A stretch of 64,000 bases of DNA from JAGVPT01 sp963717445 (GCA_963717445.1 OY970334.1:3224001-3288000); one strand, 5' to 3'. Counted from the first letter of the stretch, positions 44,357 to 53,606 are shown. Made by a program: numbers and translations. Notes: generated by a model not told the origin, from the sequence alone.

Positions 44357-44815
44357 TTGAAAACGACGAAAAAATACGGAAAGAAAGCCGACCTCGCGCT
44401 AAGCCTATGGGTAAAACTGGCTCGGGCAAGTTCGACCTTCAGCAGGCTGACAAATCTGGATATTCAGCGGTACGGGCTGACCCAGCCGCAATTTTCCGTC
44501 ATCGAGGCGCTGGGGCATCTTGGACCGATGAAAATGGGGAGCTTCTGCTCGAAGATGCTGACAAGCGGCGGGAACATTACCGTTGTGATCGATAATTTAG
44601 AAAAGGACGGATTGGTCGAACGGGTCCCTTTTCCGAAAGATCGCAGGGCGATTACCGTCCGGCTGACGTTGAAGGGAGAAAAGCTCTTCCACGACATCTT
44701 TTCCAAGCATGCGCAATTCGTCACAAAGGTTGCATCGGTACTGACCGAGGATGAGCAAGTCCAGCTTTCTGCGTTGCTGAAAAAGCTCGGTATGGCGCTG
44801 CAGGAAAAGTTTTAA
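44357..44815 (+). CDS. MarR-family transcriptional regulator
   Basis: A 152-residue winged-helix regulator. Its body matches MarR proteins: RYGLTQPQFSVIEALGHLGPMKMGSFCSKMLTSGGNITVVIDNLEKDGLVERVPFPKDRRAITVRLTLKGEKLF, with the recognition helix around residues 70-85 and the DRR wing. It starts at TTG 44357. It probably represses itself and the nitroreductase gene, since a shared TTAAATTTGAA motif lies in both promoter regions. The inducing ligand is unknown. Confidence 0.9.
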   Translation: MKTTKKYGKKADLALSLWVKLARASSTFSRLTNLDIQRYGLTQPQFSVIEALGHLGPMKMGSFCSKMLTSGGNITVVIDNLEKDGLVERVPFPKDRRAITVRLTLKGEKLFHDIFSKHAQFVTKVASVLTEDEQVQLSALLKKLGMALQEKF

Positions 44816-44834
44816 TTTTTTTTGGACTAATACT

Positions 44835-44846
44835 TTAAATTTGAAT
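44835..44846 (+). promoter_or_regulatory. Third copy of the putative MarR operator
   Basis: TTAAATTTGAAT lies 26 bp upstream of the nitroreductase start and repeats the motif found twice over the marR promoter. A weaker related stretch follows about 15 bp later. Confidence 0.5.
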
Positions 44847-44871
44847 ATTTTAGGTTAAGTATATTAAATCG

Positions 44872-45558
44872 ATGAGGATCTCAATGAACACGGAAATAAA
44901 AAATAATGAAAAGCAGGGCACGATGACGGCAGCCAAATGGTACCCGCTTCATCCTCTTATCGGCATGCGGAAAAGCACAAGGGCGTTTTCTGAAAAAACA
45001 GTTGAACCCGAGAAACTGAAGAGCATTCTTGAAGCTGCACGATGGGCCCCGTCCGCGAGCAACATACAGCCGTGGAGATTTATCGTCGCTGTGAAGAACC
45101 GAGCGGAAGATCATGAACGAATGGTGAATCTTTTATTTGAAGGAAATAAAATCTGGGCGGAGAATGCCCCCGTTCTTATCCTTTCCGTTGCCCAGGTAAC
45201 TGACAATGCCACCCGGAAAACGAATACATTTGCTCTCCACGATGTCGGCCTCGCAACGGAGAATCTGGCTATCCAGGCGACATCCCTGGGATTAGCTGTG
45301 CATTTGATGGGAGGATTTTACGTCGATAGGGCAAGAGCCACATTCAATATCCCGGGCGAATACGAACCTGTTGCGGTGATTGCATTGGGGTATGAGGGAA
45401 AGGCAGATTTTTTGCCGCAACCTTTGATTGATAGGGAGATGGTGCCGCGAGTCAGGAAACCGCTTTCGGAATTTGTATTCGGCAATATCTGGGATTCACC
45501 CTCACCTATGCTGTCGAATGAACGGACAAGTTTTTTAAACAATTCAATCAACAATTAA
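44872..45558 (+). CDS. Nitroreductase-family oxidoreductase
   Basis: A 228-residue FMN-dependent oxidoreductase of the nitroreductase superfamily. The FMN contacts RKSTRAFSEKTVEPE, AARWAPSASNIQPWRF and the later ALHDVGLATENLAIQATSLGLAVHLMGGF and PVAVIALGYEG are all in place. Such enzymes reduce nitro-compounds or quinones with NAD(P)H. It follows marR by 56 bp and is probably under its control. The last residues (NNSINN) come from a 7-bp array at 45540-45567. An internal ATG at 44884 is an alternative start. Confidence 0.92.
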   Translation: MRISMNTEIKNNEKQGTMTAAKWYPLHPLIGMRKSTRAFSEKTVEPEKLKSILEAARWAPSASNIQPWRFIVAVKNRAEDHERMVNLLFEGNKIWAENAPVLILSVAQVTDNATRKTNTFALHDVGLATENLAIQATSLGLAVHLMGGFYVDRARATFNIPGEYEPVAVIALGYEGKADFLPQPLIDREMVPRVRKPLSEFVFGNIWDSPSPMLSNERTSFLNNSINN

Positions 45559-45567
45559 CGATTAACA
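45540..45567. repeat. Four 7-bp repeats at the nitroreductase stop
   Basis: CAATTCA, ATCAACA, ATTAACG, ATTAACA span the last codons and the stop codon. The encoded tail SINN is the same as that of recD2, where a related array also forms the gene end. Confidence 0.7.
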
Positions 45568-45581
45568 TAAGGAGAAAAGCT

Positions 45582-46013
45582 ATGAACTTCACTTTTGATC
45601 AACTCTCGGTTGCGCTCTTTTTATTGCGCATCATCCTCGGCGTCGTCTTTTTTGCGCATGGGGCTCAAAAGGTTTTCGGATGGTTCGGAGGCTACGGGTT
45701 ATCGGGAACGGTCGGCTACTTCAAAAACGTAGTCCATGTCCCGACTTTGCTGGCGTACCTCGGTCCATTTGTTGAATTCGTCGGCGGGATTGCATTGCTC
45801 ATCGGTGTATTCACTAAGTTTGCTGCGCTCGGAATTTTCATCATGATGCTCGTCGCGACATTGAAAGTGCATCTTCCGATGGGATTCTTTTTGAGCGGAA
45901 AAGGCGATGGAAAAGGACAGGGTTATGAATTTAGTTTGACGCTGGCCGTCATCTCGCTTGTCCTGGTTCTTCTCGGCGGCGGGTTCTATAGCATCGATCA
46001 TTTGATTTACTAG
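45582..46013 (+). CDS. DoxX-family membrane protein
   Basis: A 143-residue protein with four membrane helices, starting FDQLSVALFLLRIILGVVFFAHGAQKVFGWFGG, the DoxX signature. It follows the nitroreductase gene by 23 bp, with an AAGGAGA site before the ATG, so it probably belongs to the MarR-controlled unit. DoxX proteins near nitroreductases are often seen in stress-inducible loci; the chemical role is not established. Confidence 0.9.
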   Translation: MNFTFDQLSVALFLLRIILGVVFFAHGAQKVFGWFGGYGLSGTVGYFKNVVHVPTLLAYLGPFVEFVGGIALLIGVFTKFAALGIFIMMLVATLKVHLPMGFFLSGKGDGKGQGYEFSLTLAVISLVLVLLGGGFYSIDHLIY

Positions 46014-46268
46014 CGCCCGTTCTCAAAAAACTTGTGAGTGATTGCTTTCGAAGTGATGCATTCTGCGCAAGCGGCCAAGATTGCAAAGGTTATTTGCTGG
46101 TTTTATGAAAGTATTCTTGGCGCGCTTGGCGTCGGTGCGGTACAAGAACCCAAAGTTGGTTTTAAGATGCGTGTCGGAACTTTTGACGAAATTCGCATGT
46201 CAGTAACAGGATACAGCGTTATTAGAAGCCATCTCAAAAATGGTTTTCATGCAGAAAGCAGCCGTAAA

Positions 46269-46316
46269 TGTCATGCTGATCCCGCCGTTCTGCGGCGGGA
46301 GAAGCATCCATGACAT
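46269..46316. repeat. Hairpin with TGTCATGCTGAT/AGCATCCATGACA arms
   Basis: A CCCGCCG/CGGCGGG core (46281-46299, five-base loop) is bracketed by TGTCATGC and GCATCCATGACA. A second hairpin of the same build follows at 46342. The gap 46014-46453 holds no convincing gene; a 91-codon frame at 46038 ends inside this hairpin. Confidence 0.65.
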
Positions 46317-46341
46317 GGAAGCCTAGTAGAGTCAAGGGATG

Positions 46342-46399
46342 TCATTGTCATGGATTCTTCACCCCGTCTGAAAAGCGACGGGGTTCAGAATGACAATGA
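46342..46399. repeat. Second hairpin of the same type
   Basis: Arms TCATTGTCAT (46342-46351) and ATGACAATGA (46390-46399) bracket a CCCCGTC/GACGGGG stem with an eight-base loop. The intervening GATTCTTC and GTTCAGAATG segments resemble dispersed repeats I have seen in other environmental genomes. Confidence 0.65.
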
Positions 46400-46453
46400 T
46401 CTGTCAGTATTCCTTCAGAAGGACATAATCAAGCGTTTTTGAGATGGCTTCTA

Positions 46454-47377
46454 ATGAACACTCAAAGTATTTTTCAAAAACATAGTGAAGGTAACACCGT
46501 GAACGATTTTCGCCTTCCCGATCAGACTCATATCGGATATGTTCATCTACAAGTGTCCAACCTCGAGCGTTCTCTCGGATTTTATGAGACCCTTGTGGGG
46601 ATGAAGAGAGCGATTGACGCTGGAAGCACGGTCGTTCTTTCCGCGTCCGGCAAAAGCCCGTACCACATTCTGCTGACGGAATATCCCGGCGCCCGACCGA
46701 AACCTGCGCGGTCAACGGGTTTGTACCACGTCGCTATCCGGTTTCCGAACAGGCGTGAGCTGGCTAAAGTTTTCCGTCGGTTGTATCTGAACAATACTTC
46801 TTTCCAGGGCTTTTCCGACCATCTCGTCAGCGAAGCGATCTACCTGGCCGACCCGGACGGAAACGGTGTTGAATTATATGCAGACCGGCCGCGAGCGGAA
46901 TGGAAAATGGAGGAAGACCAGGTTCAGATGGCGACTCTCCCGCTCGACATGCAGAGCTTGTTGGGTGAGTTAACCGAGGGAGACGCCGACATTATTGATT
47001 CGAACACCGACATCGGCCATGTTCATTTGCACGTTTCCGACTTGCATGCAGCGGATGAATTTTATCACCGGCTGCTTGGCTTCGACGTGACACAACGGTC
47101 ATACCCGGGGGCTCTCTTTTTATCAGCCGGCGGTTACCATCACCATATCGGGGTGAACACTTGGGCGGGACGAGGTGTGCCTTCTCCTCCATCCGACTCG
47201 GCAGGATTGTTGAGCTTTGGAATTTATGTCCCCGATCAACAAGCAATGCAAAATATTGCACAACGGCTTGAAGAATATGGCGCTGGGTTTGAGATACAAC
47301 AGCATGATGTTCTTCATCACGAGATTCTGCGTGTAAAGAGTCCGGATAATATGAGTATCGAATTTTTTATCAATTGA
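46454..47377 (+). CDS. Two-domain VOC dioxygenase-like protein
   Basis: A protein of about 307 residues with two vicinal-oxygen-chelate (glyoxalase-fold) domains: IGYVHLQVSNLERSLGFYETLVGM, and IGHVHLHVSDLHAADEFYHRLLGF in the second half. The layout and length match CatE-type catechol-2,3-dioxygenases, which cleave catechol rings using Fe(II). Metal ligands are suggested by the His in each VHL motif, HVAIRF, and the C-terminal SIEFFIN Glu. The start is set at ATG 46454; a later GTG at 46499 would drop a weakly conserved leader. Confidence 0.85.
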   Translation: MNTQSIFQKHSEGNTVNDFRLPDQTHIGYVHLQVSNLERSLGFYETLVGMKRAIDAGSTVVLSASGKSPYHILLTEYPGARPKPARSTGLYHVAIRFPNRRELAKVFRRLYLNNTSFQGFSDHLVSEAIYLADPDGNGVELYADRPRAEWKMEEDQVQMATLPLDMQSLLGELTEGDADIIDSNTDIGHVHLHVSDLHAADEFYHRLLGFDVTQRSYPGALFLSAGGYHHHIGVNTWAGRGVPSPPSDSAGLLSFGIYVPDQQAMQNIAQRLEEYGAGFEIQQHDVLHHEILRVKSPDNMSIEFFIN

Positions 47378-47414
47378 ATGCCACAATCTTATTTTATTTA
47401 GAAAGGAAGTCATA

Positions 47415-47999
47415 TTGAAGAGGAATTTTTTTGTTATTTTCGCCACGCTCCTCGTTACAACAACCGCATTTGCAGATTCGGGGGGTTGGTCCATCGATCA
47501 AGCCCATTCGAGCATTACGTTCAGCGTGCAGCATATGGTCATTTCTGAAGTGACCGGCACGTTCAGGGATTTTAACATTACGTTTGTCTCTTCAAAAGAC
47601 GATTTCACCGATGCAACGATCTCGGCTGCGATTGCGGTGAAAAGCATCGATACGGGAAACGACCGGCGGGACGGCCATTTGAAAACCGACGATTTTTTTA
47701 ACGCGGAGAAATTTCCCGAGATTAAATTTCAAAGCACATCCATCGAAAAAATCGGCAACGGTCACTACAAAATTAAGGGCAATCTCACAATCAGGGATAC
47801 AACAAAAGAAGTGACAATTGACGCGGTGCTCAACGGCGTCATTCCATCGGGAAAAGGACTTCGTGCAGGGTGGAGAGCAACTCTCGCGGTCAATCGCTTC
47901 GACTACGGGCTGAAATGGGATCGAACGATTGAGACCGGCGGGCTTGTGGCAGGCGCAACGGTGAACCTCGTATTCAATTTGGAATTTGTGAAGCAATAA
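47415..47999 (+). CDS. YceI-family secreted lipid-binding protein
   Basis: A 194-residue periplasmic protein with a signal peptide (FFVIFATLLVTTTAFADS) and a YceI beta-barrel: WSIDQAHSSITFSVQHMVISEVTGTFRDF, FNAEKFPEIKFQST, LTIRDTTKEV and RFDYGLKWDRTIETGGLVAGATVNLVFNLEF. YceI proteins bind amphiphilic molecules such as isoprenoid quinones. The start codon is TTG 47415, preceded by GAAAGGAAG. Together with the MarR-linked genes upstream it may belong to an oxidative or organic-stress group. Confidence 0.92.
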   Translation: MKRNFFVIFATLLVTTTAFADSGGWSIDQAHSSITFSVQHMVISEVTGTFRDFNITFVSSKDDFTDATISAAIAVKSIDTGNDRRDGHLKTDDFFNAEKFPEIKFQSTSIEKIGNGHYKIKGNLTIRDTTKEVTIDAVLNGVIPSGKGLRAGWRATLAVNRFDYGLKWDRTIETGGLVAGATVNLVFNLEFVKQ

Positions 48000-48028
48000 G
48001 CGACACGCAACGCCAAATACCTGAACAG

Positions 48029-48742
48029 ATGATTGAAATTAGAAAAAGCAATGAACGGGGAAAAACTCAGCTTGGCTGGTTGAAAAGCTATCATAGTTTT
48101 TCGTTCGGCAGGTATTACGACCCCAATCACGTTCATTTTGGTCCTCTTCGTGTGCTCAACGACAACGTTGTCATGCCCGGCACGGGTTTTGGAACGCACA
48201 ACCATGATAACATGGAAATTATCACGTATGTCGTCAGCGGTACGCTCGAGCATCGCGACAGCATGGGAACGAAAGGGCTGATCGGTGAAGGAGATGTGCA
48301 GCGGATGACGGCGGGGACGGGTGTGTCGCATTCTGAACAGAATTCCTCAAACGATAGGCCCGTTCATTTTTTTCAAATTTGGTTTGTGCCGAATCACCAA
48401 GGCTTGAAGCCGTCATACGAACAAAAAAATTTCTCGCGCGACCGGAGAAAAAACCTGTTTCTTCGGGTTGCTTCTCAACGACGAGAGCTTGGGGGTGTTT
48501 TTGTTAACCAGGATGTAACAATGCGGGTTGCATCGCTCGATGCCGGGATAAAAATACAAGCTCCGGTAGAAAATACACGAGGCGCATACCTCCATGTCGT
48601 TGAAGGGAAAGTGCAGATCGATGGCACGTCATTAATTTCCGGCGATGCGGCATTAGTCAGGGAAGAAAACCTCCTTTCTCTATTCGCAGTTGAAAACTCA
48701 GAGCTTATTTTCTTCGATGTCCCTCTTGGCAGTTTCGATTGA
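48029..48742 (+). CDS. Pirin-family bicupin protein
   Basis: A 237-residue bicupin of the pirin family. The N-terminal cupin has the metal-binding HNHDNMEIITYVVSGTLEHRDSMG (His-x-His-x4-Glu, then His) and GDVQRMTAGTGVSHSEQN; the C-terminal cupin is degenerate. Bacterial members such as YhhW act as quercetinases in vitro. It follows yceI by 29 bp on the same strand. The gap after it (48743-49022) holds no gene. Confidence 0.93.
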   Translation: MIEIRKSNERGKTQLGWLKSYHSFSFGRYYDPNHVHFGPLRVLNDNVVMPGTGFGTHNHDNMEIITYVVSGTLEHRDSMGTKGLIGEGDVQRMTAGTGVSHSEQNSSNDRPVHFFQIWFVPNHQGLKPSYEQKNFSRDRRKNLFLRVASQRRELGGVFVNQDVTMRVASLDAGIKIQAPVENTRGAYLHVVEGKVQIDGTSLISGDAALVREENLLSLFAVENSELIFFDVPLGSFD

Positions 48743-49025
48743 CTCTGCAGGAGGGATATTGTGGGTGGCTGCTTCTTGCATCGATTTTGAACAACGTCTC
48801 CTATTAGCCCCTTCTTAAGTCGTTTTCCCTTAAACCCCGTTATTGCTGATTTGGCATCATTTTGGTCAGACATTCTATGTTATAATTTTTCCGAAATGTT
48901 GGAAAATTAATGTCTTCTTGTCCTAAAAAGTGTTACTATTCAAGAAAGGAATCTGTTTCGAGCCTACTGGCGTTAATAAAATGTACAGCCAGCATCGCAA
49001 GACCAAATCGGCGTAACGTTTATTG

Positions 49026-50444
49026 ATGGATGCAGTGCACACAAAATATGGCCGGGTGTTCGACCTTCTGCCGGAACTGATATTTATTCTCGATAAAAAG
49101 GGGACCATCCTCGACTACAACGCAAGCGTTTCCAACCAGTTTTTTAACGGCATGAATGGAAAACCTACGCAATCGATCCTTGAGTTGTTGAAAGGGAGTC
49201 AGAGAGAGGATCTGGCCAACGCCCTTAAAACAATTCGCACCGACCTTTACCTTCGTTCTCAATTCAATTACGACGGTAAACGTCCGATGGATGTCGAGTT
49301 GACGCTCAAAAAGCTCGATCCCGATTCACCAGAAATGTTGGTACTCATCGCGAATGATATCACGGAGCAGGAAAAAAAGGAACTTGACCTCCTCAGGTTT
49401 TCGGAAGTCATGCAGCACACGATGAGTCCGATTCAGATCACCGATGCACAAGGGAAAATAATTTTTGTCAACCCGGCATTCGAAAAAGTCAGCGGTTATT
49501 CAAAAGAAGAATTGCTGGGAAAAAATCCAAGCATCCTCAACAGCGGCAAGCAAGACGAGGAATATTGGGAGCAAATGTGGAATAACATCCTAAAAGGAAA
49601 AGAATGGGTCGGCCAGATTCAGAACCGGAGAAAGGACGGAGAATTGTTTCATACGGAGCTTGTCATCTCGCCGATCATCGACCATCGCGGAACGGTCGTA
49701 GGGTTTTTAGGAGCCCACCGTGATATCACCGAGCAAAAGCTTTTGGAGCAGCAGCTTGTCCGTTCCCAGAAAATGGAAACATTCGGAACGCTCGCGGCGG
49801 GAATCGCGCATGAAGTCGGAAACCCTTTGACGTCGATTTCATCCATCGTGCAGGTGATTCAGCGGACAACGAAGGATCACTTTGCGCAGGAGAAGCTCGA
49901 GCTGGTGAAGAACCAGGTGAACCGCATCGCAAAGATTATTCGGGAACTCGTCGACTTTTCCCGCCCGTCCGCCTACGAAGTCAAGGAAGCTGATGTCAAT
50001 ACCATCGTTCGCGATGCCATCAACATCGTCCAATACGGGAAGAAAGTTCACGATATCACGTTTGTCATCGAGCTCGATGAGAACCTGCCGCAGGTGTCCG
50101 TCGTTCACGACCAGCTTGTGCAGGTTTTCCTGAACATCGCGATGAATGCCGTTGATGCATGCGAGGGGAAACCGGGAACGATCAGAATGACAAGCCGGGT
50201 CACCCCCGAGGGCATTGAAGTTATTATCGAAGATACCGGCAAAGGAATACCTGAAGCCGATTACGCAAAAATATTCGACCCCTTCTACACGACAAAAGAA
50301 GTCGGAAAGGGGACCGGGCTTGGATTATGGGTTAGTTACGGAATTGTGAAAAATTTTGGCGGCGATATCCGCGTTGAAAGCAAAGAAGGAAAAGGAAGCA
50401 CGTTTACTGTTATTTTGCCTTTGAAAGGAACAAACAATGTCTGA
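49026..50444 (+). CDS. PAS-domain sensor histidine kinase (NtrB-like)
   Basis: A 472-residue cytoplasmic kinase with two PAS domains (about residues 6-115 and 125-245, the second with PAC GAHRDITEQK), HisKA carrying His262 (GIAHEVGNPLTSISSIVQVI) and HATPase with the DTGKGI and GTGLGLWVSYGI boxes. There is no membrane helix, so it senses a cytoplasmic cue. It overlaps the NtrC-like regulator by eight bases, which marks them as a pair. ATG 49026 follows a TTG in the same frame. Confidence 0.9.
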   Translation: MDAVHTKYGRVFDLLPELIFILDKKGTILDYNASVSNQFFNGMNGKPTQSILELLKGSQREDLANALKTIRTDLYLRSQFNYDGKRPMDVELTLKKLDPDSPEMLVLIANDITEQEKKELDLLRFSEVMQHTMSPIQITDAQGKIIFVNPAFEKVSGYSKEELLGKNPSILNSGKQDEEYWEQMWNNILKGKEWVGQIQNRRKDGELFHTELVISPIIDHRGTVVGFLGAHRDITEQKLLEQQLVRSQKMETFGTLAAGIAHEVGNPLTSISSIVQVIQRTTKDHFAQEKLELVKNQVNRIAKIIRELVDFSRPSAYEVKEADVNTIVRDAINIVQYGKKVHDITFVIELDENLPQVSVVHDQLVQVFLNIAMNAVDACEGKPGTIRMTSRVTPEGIEVIIEDTGKGIPEADYAKIFDPFYTTKEVGKGTGLGLWVSYGIVKNFGGDIRVESKEGKGSTFTVILPLKGTNNV

Positions 50445-51828
50445 GAAAATATTAATTGTCGACGACGAAGAAATCATCCGCGACTCGCTGACGTTTATCC
50501 TCCGCAAAGAAGGGTACGAGGTCGATGAGGCACGAAACGGCGCTCAGGCGCTGGAAAAAATCATGGCTTCCTCGTACGACATCGTGATTACCGATATCGA
50601 GATGCCGGAAATGCGGGGGACGGAGTTGCTGGAAAAAATTTCATTACGTGCCCCTCACACTTTCGTCATTATCATCACGGCGTATGGTTCGATTGAAACA
50701 GCGATCGAAGCGTTGCGCAAAGGAGCGTACGATTATGTGTTGAAGCCGATCGAGTTTGACGACTTGATCTTCCGGGTCCGCAAACTTCTCGAGCACAGAA
50801 GCCTCTCCCTGGAAAACACCTTGCTCCGTAAAGAATTGAACCGCCAGTACGATTTTCACAATATCATCGGGCAAAGCCCGGCGATGAAGAAAGTCTTCCA
50901 GACGATTGAAAAAGTTGCCGCGAGTGAGGGGACTGTGCTCATTACGGGGAAGAGCGGCACGGGTAAGGAACTTGTGGCGCGGGCGATTCATTTCAACAGC
51001 AAGAGAGCCGGAAAGCGCTTTGCCGCAATCAATTGCGGAGCGATTGTCGAGACCCTTGTCGAAAGCGAGCTTTTCGGGCATAAGAAGGGTTCGTTTACGG
51101 GCGCTGTAGCGGACAAGGACGGCGTGTTCAAAGTAGCGGACGGCGGAACGCTGCTGCTGGACGAGATCAGCGAGATGCCTCTCCATTTACAAGTAAAACT
51201 TCTGCGCGCTATCGAACAGCGGGAAATATTTCCCGTCGGATCCAACGACGCGTTCAAATTCAACGTCCGGTTGATTGCATCCACGAACAGGAATCTTCGC
51301 GAGGAAGTGGCAAATAATAAATTCCGGGAGGATCTCTTTTACCGGTTGAACGTCGTCGAAATTCACTTACCGTCGCTCGTCGAGCGTGTGGACGACATTC
51401 CCCTTTTGGTCGGCCATTTTCTTAATACGTACCGGAGCCAGATGGGGAAAAACATTAAGGGCGTGACGAACCAGGCGATGAATGTCTTGATCCATTATCA
51501 ATGGAAAGGGGAAGTGAGGGAACTGCAGAACGTCATCGAACGTGCCATGATCTTTTGTGAGAATGAATATGTCGATGTCGTTCACCTTCCCGACAATATG
51601 CAGAAGCTTTCTACCGTCGGAGACGCGATGCTTGCAGGGGACAGTTCGACCCTCAAGGAGGCGACGCGCGGTTTTGAGCGCCGGTTCATCGAGGAAACGT
51701 TGCAGCATCACGATTTCAACAAGGAACTTGCAGCGCACGAACTCGGCATCAGCCTTTCGTCGCTTTACCGGAAGATGGAGGAGCTGAAGCTTCCGGTGAA
51801 ACACTCATCAACGACAAAGGAAGAGTAG
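50437..51828 (+). CDS. Sigma-54-dependent NtrC-family response regulator
   Basis: A 463-residue activator: receiver (acceptor Asp53 in VITDIEMPEM), AAA+ domain with Walker A GKSGTGKE (171-178), the sigma-54 contact loop in the variant GSFTGA (218-223), Walker B GGTLLLDEI, and a Fis-type helix-turn-helix at the C-terminus. It turns on sigma-54 promoters by remodelling RNA polymerase with ATP. It is paired with the kinase upstream and followed after one base by a dehydrogenase gene. Confidence 0.93.
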   Translation: MSEKILIVDDEEIIRDSLTFILRKEGYEVDEARNGAQALEKIMASSYDIVITDIEMPEMRGTELLEKISLRAPHTFVIIITAYGSIETAIEALRKGAYDYVLKPIEFDDLIFRVRKLLEHRSLSLENTLLRKELNRQYDFHNIIGQSPAMKKVFQTIEKVAASEGTVLITGKSGTGKELVARAIHFNSKRAGKRFAAINCGAIVETLVESELFGHKKGSFTGAVADKDGVFKVADGGTLLLDEISEMPLHLQVKLLRAIEQREIFPVGSNDAFKFNVRLIASTNRNLREEVANNKFREDLFYRLNVVEIHLPSLVERVDDIPLLVGHFLNTYRSQMGKNIKGVTNQAMNVLIHYQWKGEVRELQNVIERAMIFCENEYVDVVHLPDNMQKLSTVGDAMLAGDSSTLKEATRGFERRFIEETLQHHDFNKELAAHELGISLSSLYRKMEELKLPVKHSSTTKEE

Positions 51829-51829
51829 G

Positions 51830-52840
51830 ATGAAAAGCATCGCCTTTTTTGAGACGACAAAGCCCGAAGAGCATTTTTTGCGGAAGCGAATCGGTAAAGA
51901 TTTTTCGGCGCAATTTTTTCCAGCGCCCATCCAGGAAGTTCCCGTCGGGAAATTTGCTAAGACTGACGTGCTTTCCGTTTTCATCTACTCCCTCGTGAAA
52001 AAAGACCTCATGAAGAGGTTGAAAAACCTGAAGCTCATCGCTACGCGAAGCACCGGTTTTAACCATATCGACATTCATGGAGCGAAAAAGCAGGGAGTGG
52101 CCGTATGTAACGTTCCGTACTACGGCGAGAATACCGTCGCGGAACATACGTTCGCGCTCATTTTATCTCTGTCGCGCAACATTCACAAAGCGTACATGCG
52201 CACGCTCCGGAATGATTTTTCGCTGCAAGGGTTGCAAGGGTTCGACCTGAAGGGGAAGACGCTCGGCGTTATCGGTGCGGGGAGCATCGGCCTGCATGTG
52301 ATCAGGATGGCAAAAGGCTTCGGGCTGAGCGTCATTGCGTACGATTTGAAACAAAATCATTTTCTTGCTGAAACGCTCGATTATACCTACGCATCGCTCG
52401 ACAACCTCCTTTCACGGTCGGACATTATTACGTTACACTGTCCTTCCAACCAACAGACCCACCACTTGTTGAACATGAAAAATATCGGGAAAGTAAAAAA
52501 GGGGGCGCTCTTCATCAATACTGCCCGGGGGGATTTGATTGAAACGCAGGCGCTCCACTATGCGCTTAACTCGGGTATTTTTGCCGGCGCCGGTCTCGAC
52601 GTGTTCGAGGGGGAAGAGCTTGTGAAGGATGAAAACCAGATGTTGACAAAAAACGTCCCGGTGGAAAAACTTCACGCCATGCTTCAAAAAAATATTTTGC
52701 TCAAAATGGAGAACGTCATTCTCACTCCTCACATGGCATTTGACAGCGTGGAAGCTGTCGAGCGCATTCTGCAGACGACTGTGGACAACATTGTTGCGTT
52801 TGAAAATAACGCACCGCAGTTCGTCGTCAACGCTGGGTAA
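51830..52840 (+). CDS. D-2-hydroxyacid dehydrogenase (D-lactate dehydrogenase-like)
   Basis: A 336-residue NAD-dependent D-isomer 2-hydroxyacid dehydrogenase. The nucleotide motif LGVIGAGSIG, TARGDLIETQAL with the catalytic Arg, and the TPHMAF catalytic His are in place, as is the closing GLDVFEGEE Glu. It is closest in pattern to D-lactate dehydrogenases. It begins one base after the regulator stop, so it belongs to the same transcript; whether the regulator controls it is unknown. The 321-bp gap after it (52841-53161) shows no gene. Confidence 0.9.
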   Translation: MKSIAFFETTKPEEHFLRKRIGKDFSAQFFPAPIQEVPVGKFAKTDVLSVFIYSLVKKDLMKRLKNLKLIATRSTGFNHIDIHGAKKQGVAVCNVPYYGENTVAEHTFALILSLSRNIHKAYMRTLRNDFSLQGLQGFDLKGKTLGVIGAGSIGLHVIRMAKGFGLSVIAYDLKQNHFLAETLDYTYASLDNLLSRSDIITLHCPSNQQTHHLLNMKNIGKVKKGALFINTARGDLIETQALHYALNSGIFAGAGLDVFEGEELVKDENQMLTKNVPVEKLHAMLQKNILLKMENVILTPHMAFDSVEAVERILQTTVDNIVAFENNAPQFVVNAG

Positions 52841-53161
52841 GACGGGACTTGCCAGTCAGAAATTCTCTTTCGAATCACCACTTTTCTTTTTGTCCACGTT
52901 TTCATTTTGCGACCGCGTTACTGCCAGCAGGTGAGAAATTATTGTTGTCATTTTCTCATCCTGTCGTTTCTCTATGCGAGCGGTTCATCGAACCATAGCG
53001 ACAGCGTGTACTGTTGGACGGGTTTCTCGCGACGCTTGGTGAAAATTTTTTATGGCCCTGACATAACTTTTGAAGTCTTCCTCCGTATAGACAAGTGAAC
53101 AAGAAACTCATTCACAACGATGAACAAAAACGATGAGCACATTCACACAACGGAGGTAGTC

Positions 53162-53578
53162 ATGAAAAAGCACACAACGATAATGATAGCGTTGATGGCG
53201 GTTGTCATCTACGGCGGGGTAACGGGTCAAACGCTGAAAAGCCGCGTGTATGATTGCAGGACGGGAAAAGCAATGGTGAATCTGTTGGTAGCGTTACGCT
53301 CTGAAAACCGGGGATTGACCGAGTCCGCAATAATGAGAGTGGCAGAAATTAAGATGCTCTGTCCGGAAAGTAATATCGGAGAGGTAAAGGAGGTCATCGA
53401 TAGTCTCTCGGTTCACGCCAATGTCCCTTCGATTCGATACAAAGCATACCTTGCATCGAACGTGTGCGATAATCCGGAGTTGTTTGCAAAAGAAGAGAAA
53501 ATGAAATCTGAGGATGGATTTTTTGAGTCAGTGGAGGCGGAATTGCACGAAAACATACTCGGCACGCGGACGAACTAA
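53162..53578 (+). CDS. Small secreted protein of unknown function
   Basis: A 138-residue protein with a signal peptide (TTIMIALMAVVIYGGVTGQ). ATG 53162 is preferred over 53120 because GGAGG lies just upstream and the signal peptide then begins properly. The mature part is mostly helical with Cys pairs (CRTGKAM, MLCPES, SNVCDNPE) that could form disulfides. A strong terminator follows. I do not recognise the family. Confidence 0.7.
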   Translation: MKKHTTIMIALMAVVIYGGVTGQTLKSRVYDCRTGKAMVNLLVALRSENRGLTESAIMRVAEIKMLCPESNIGEVKEVIDSLSVHANVPSIRYKAYLASNVCDNPELFAKEEKMKSEDGFFESVEAELHENILGTRTN

Positions 53579-53606
53579 TTCACCTGACCTCCTTGTTGGC
53601 CCCGAA

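Noticed and set aside
46038..46313. 91-codon open frame starting with GTG
   Set aside because: No domain, poor start context, and its end lies in a hairpin repeat. A decayed gene cannot be excluded.
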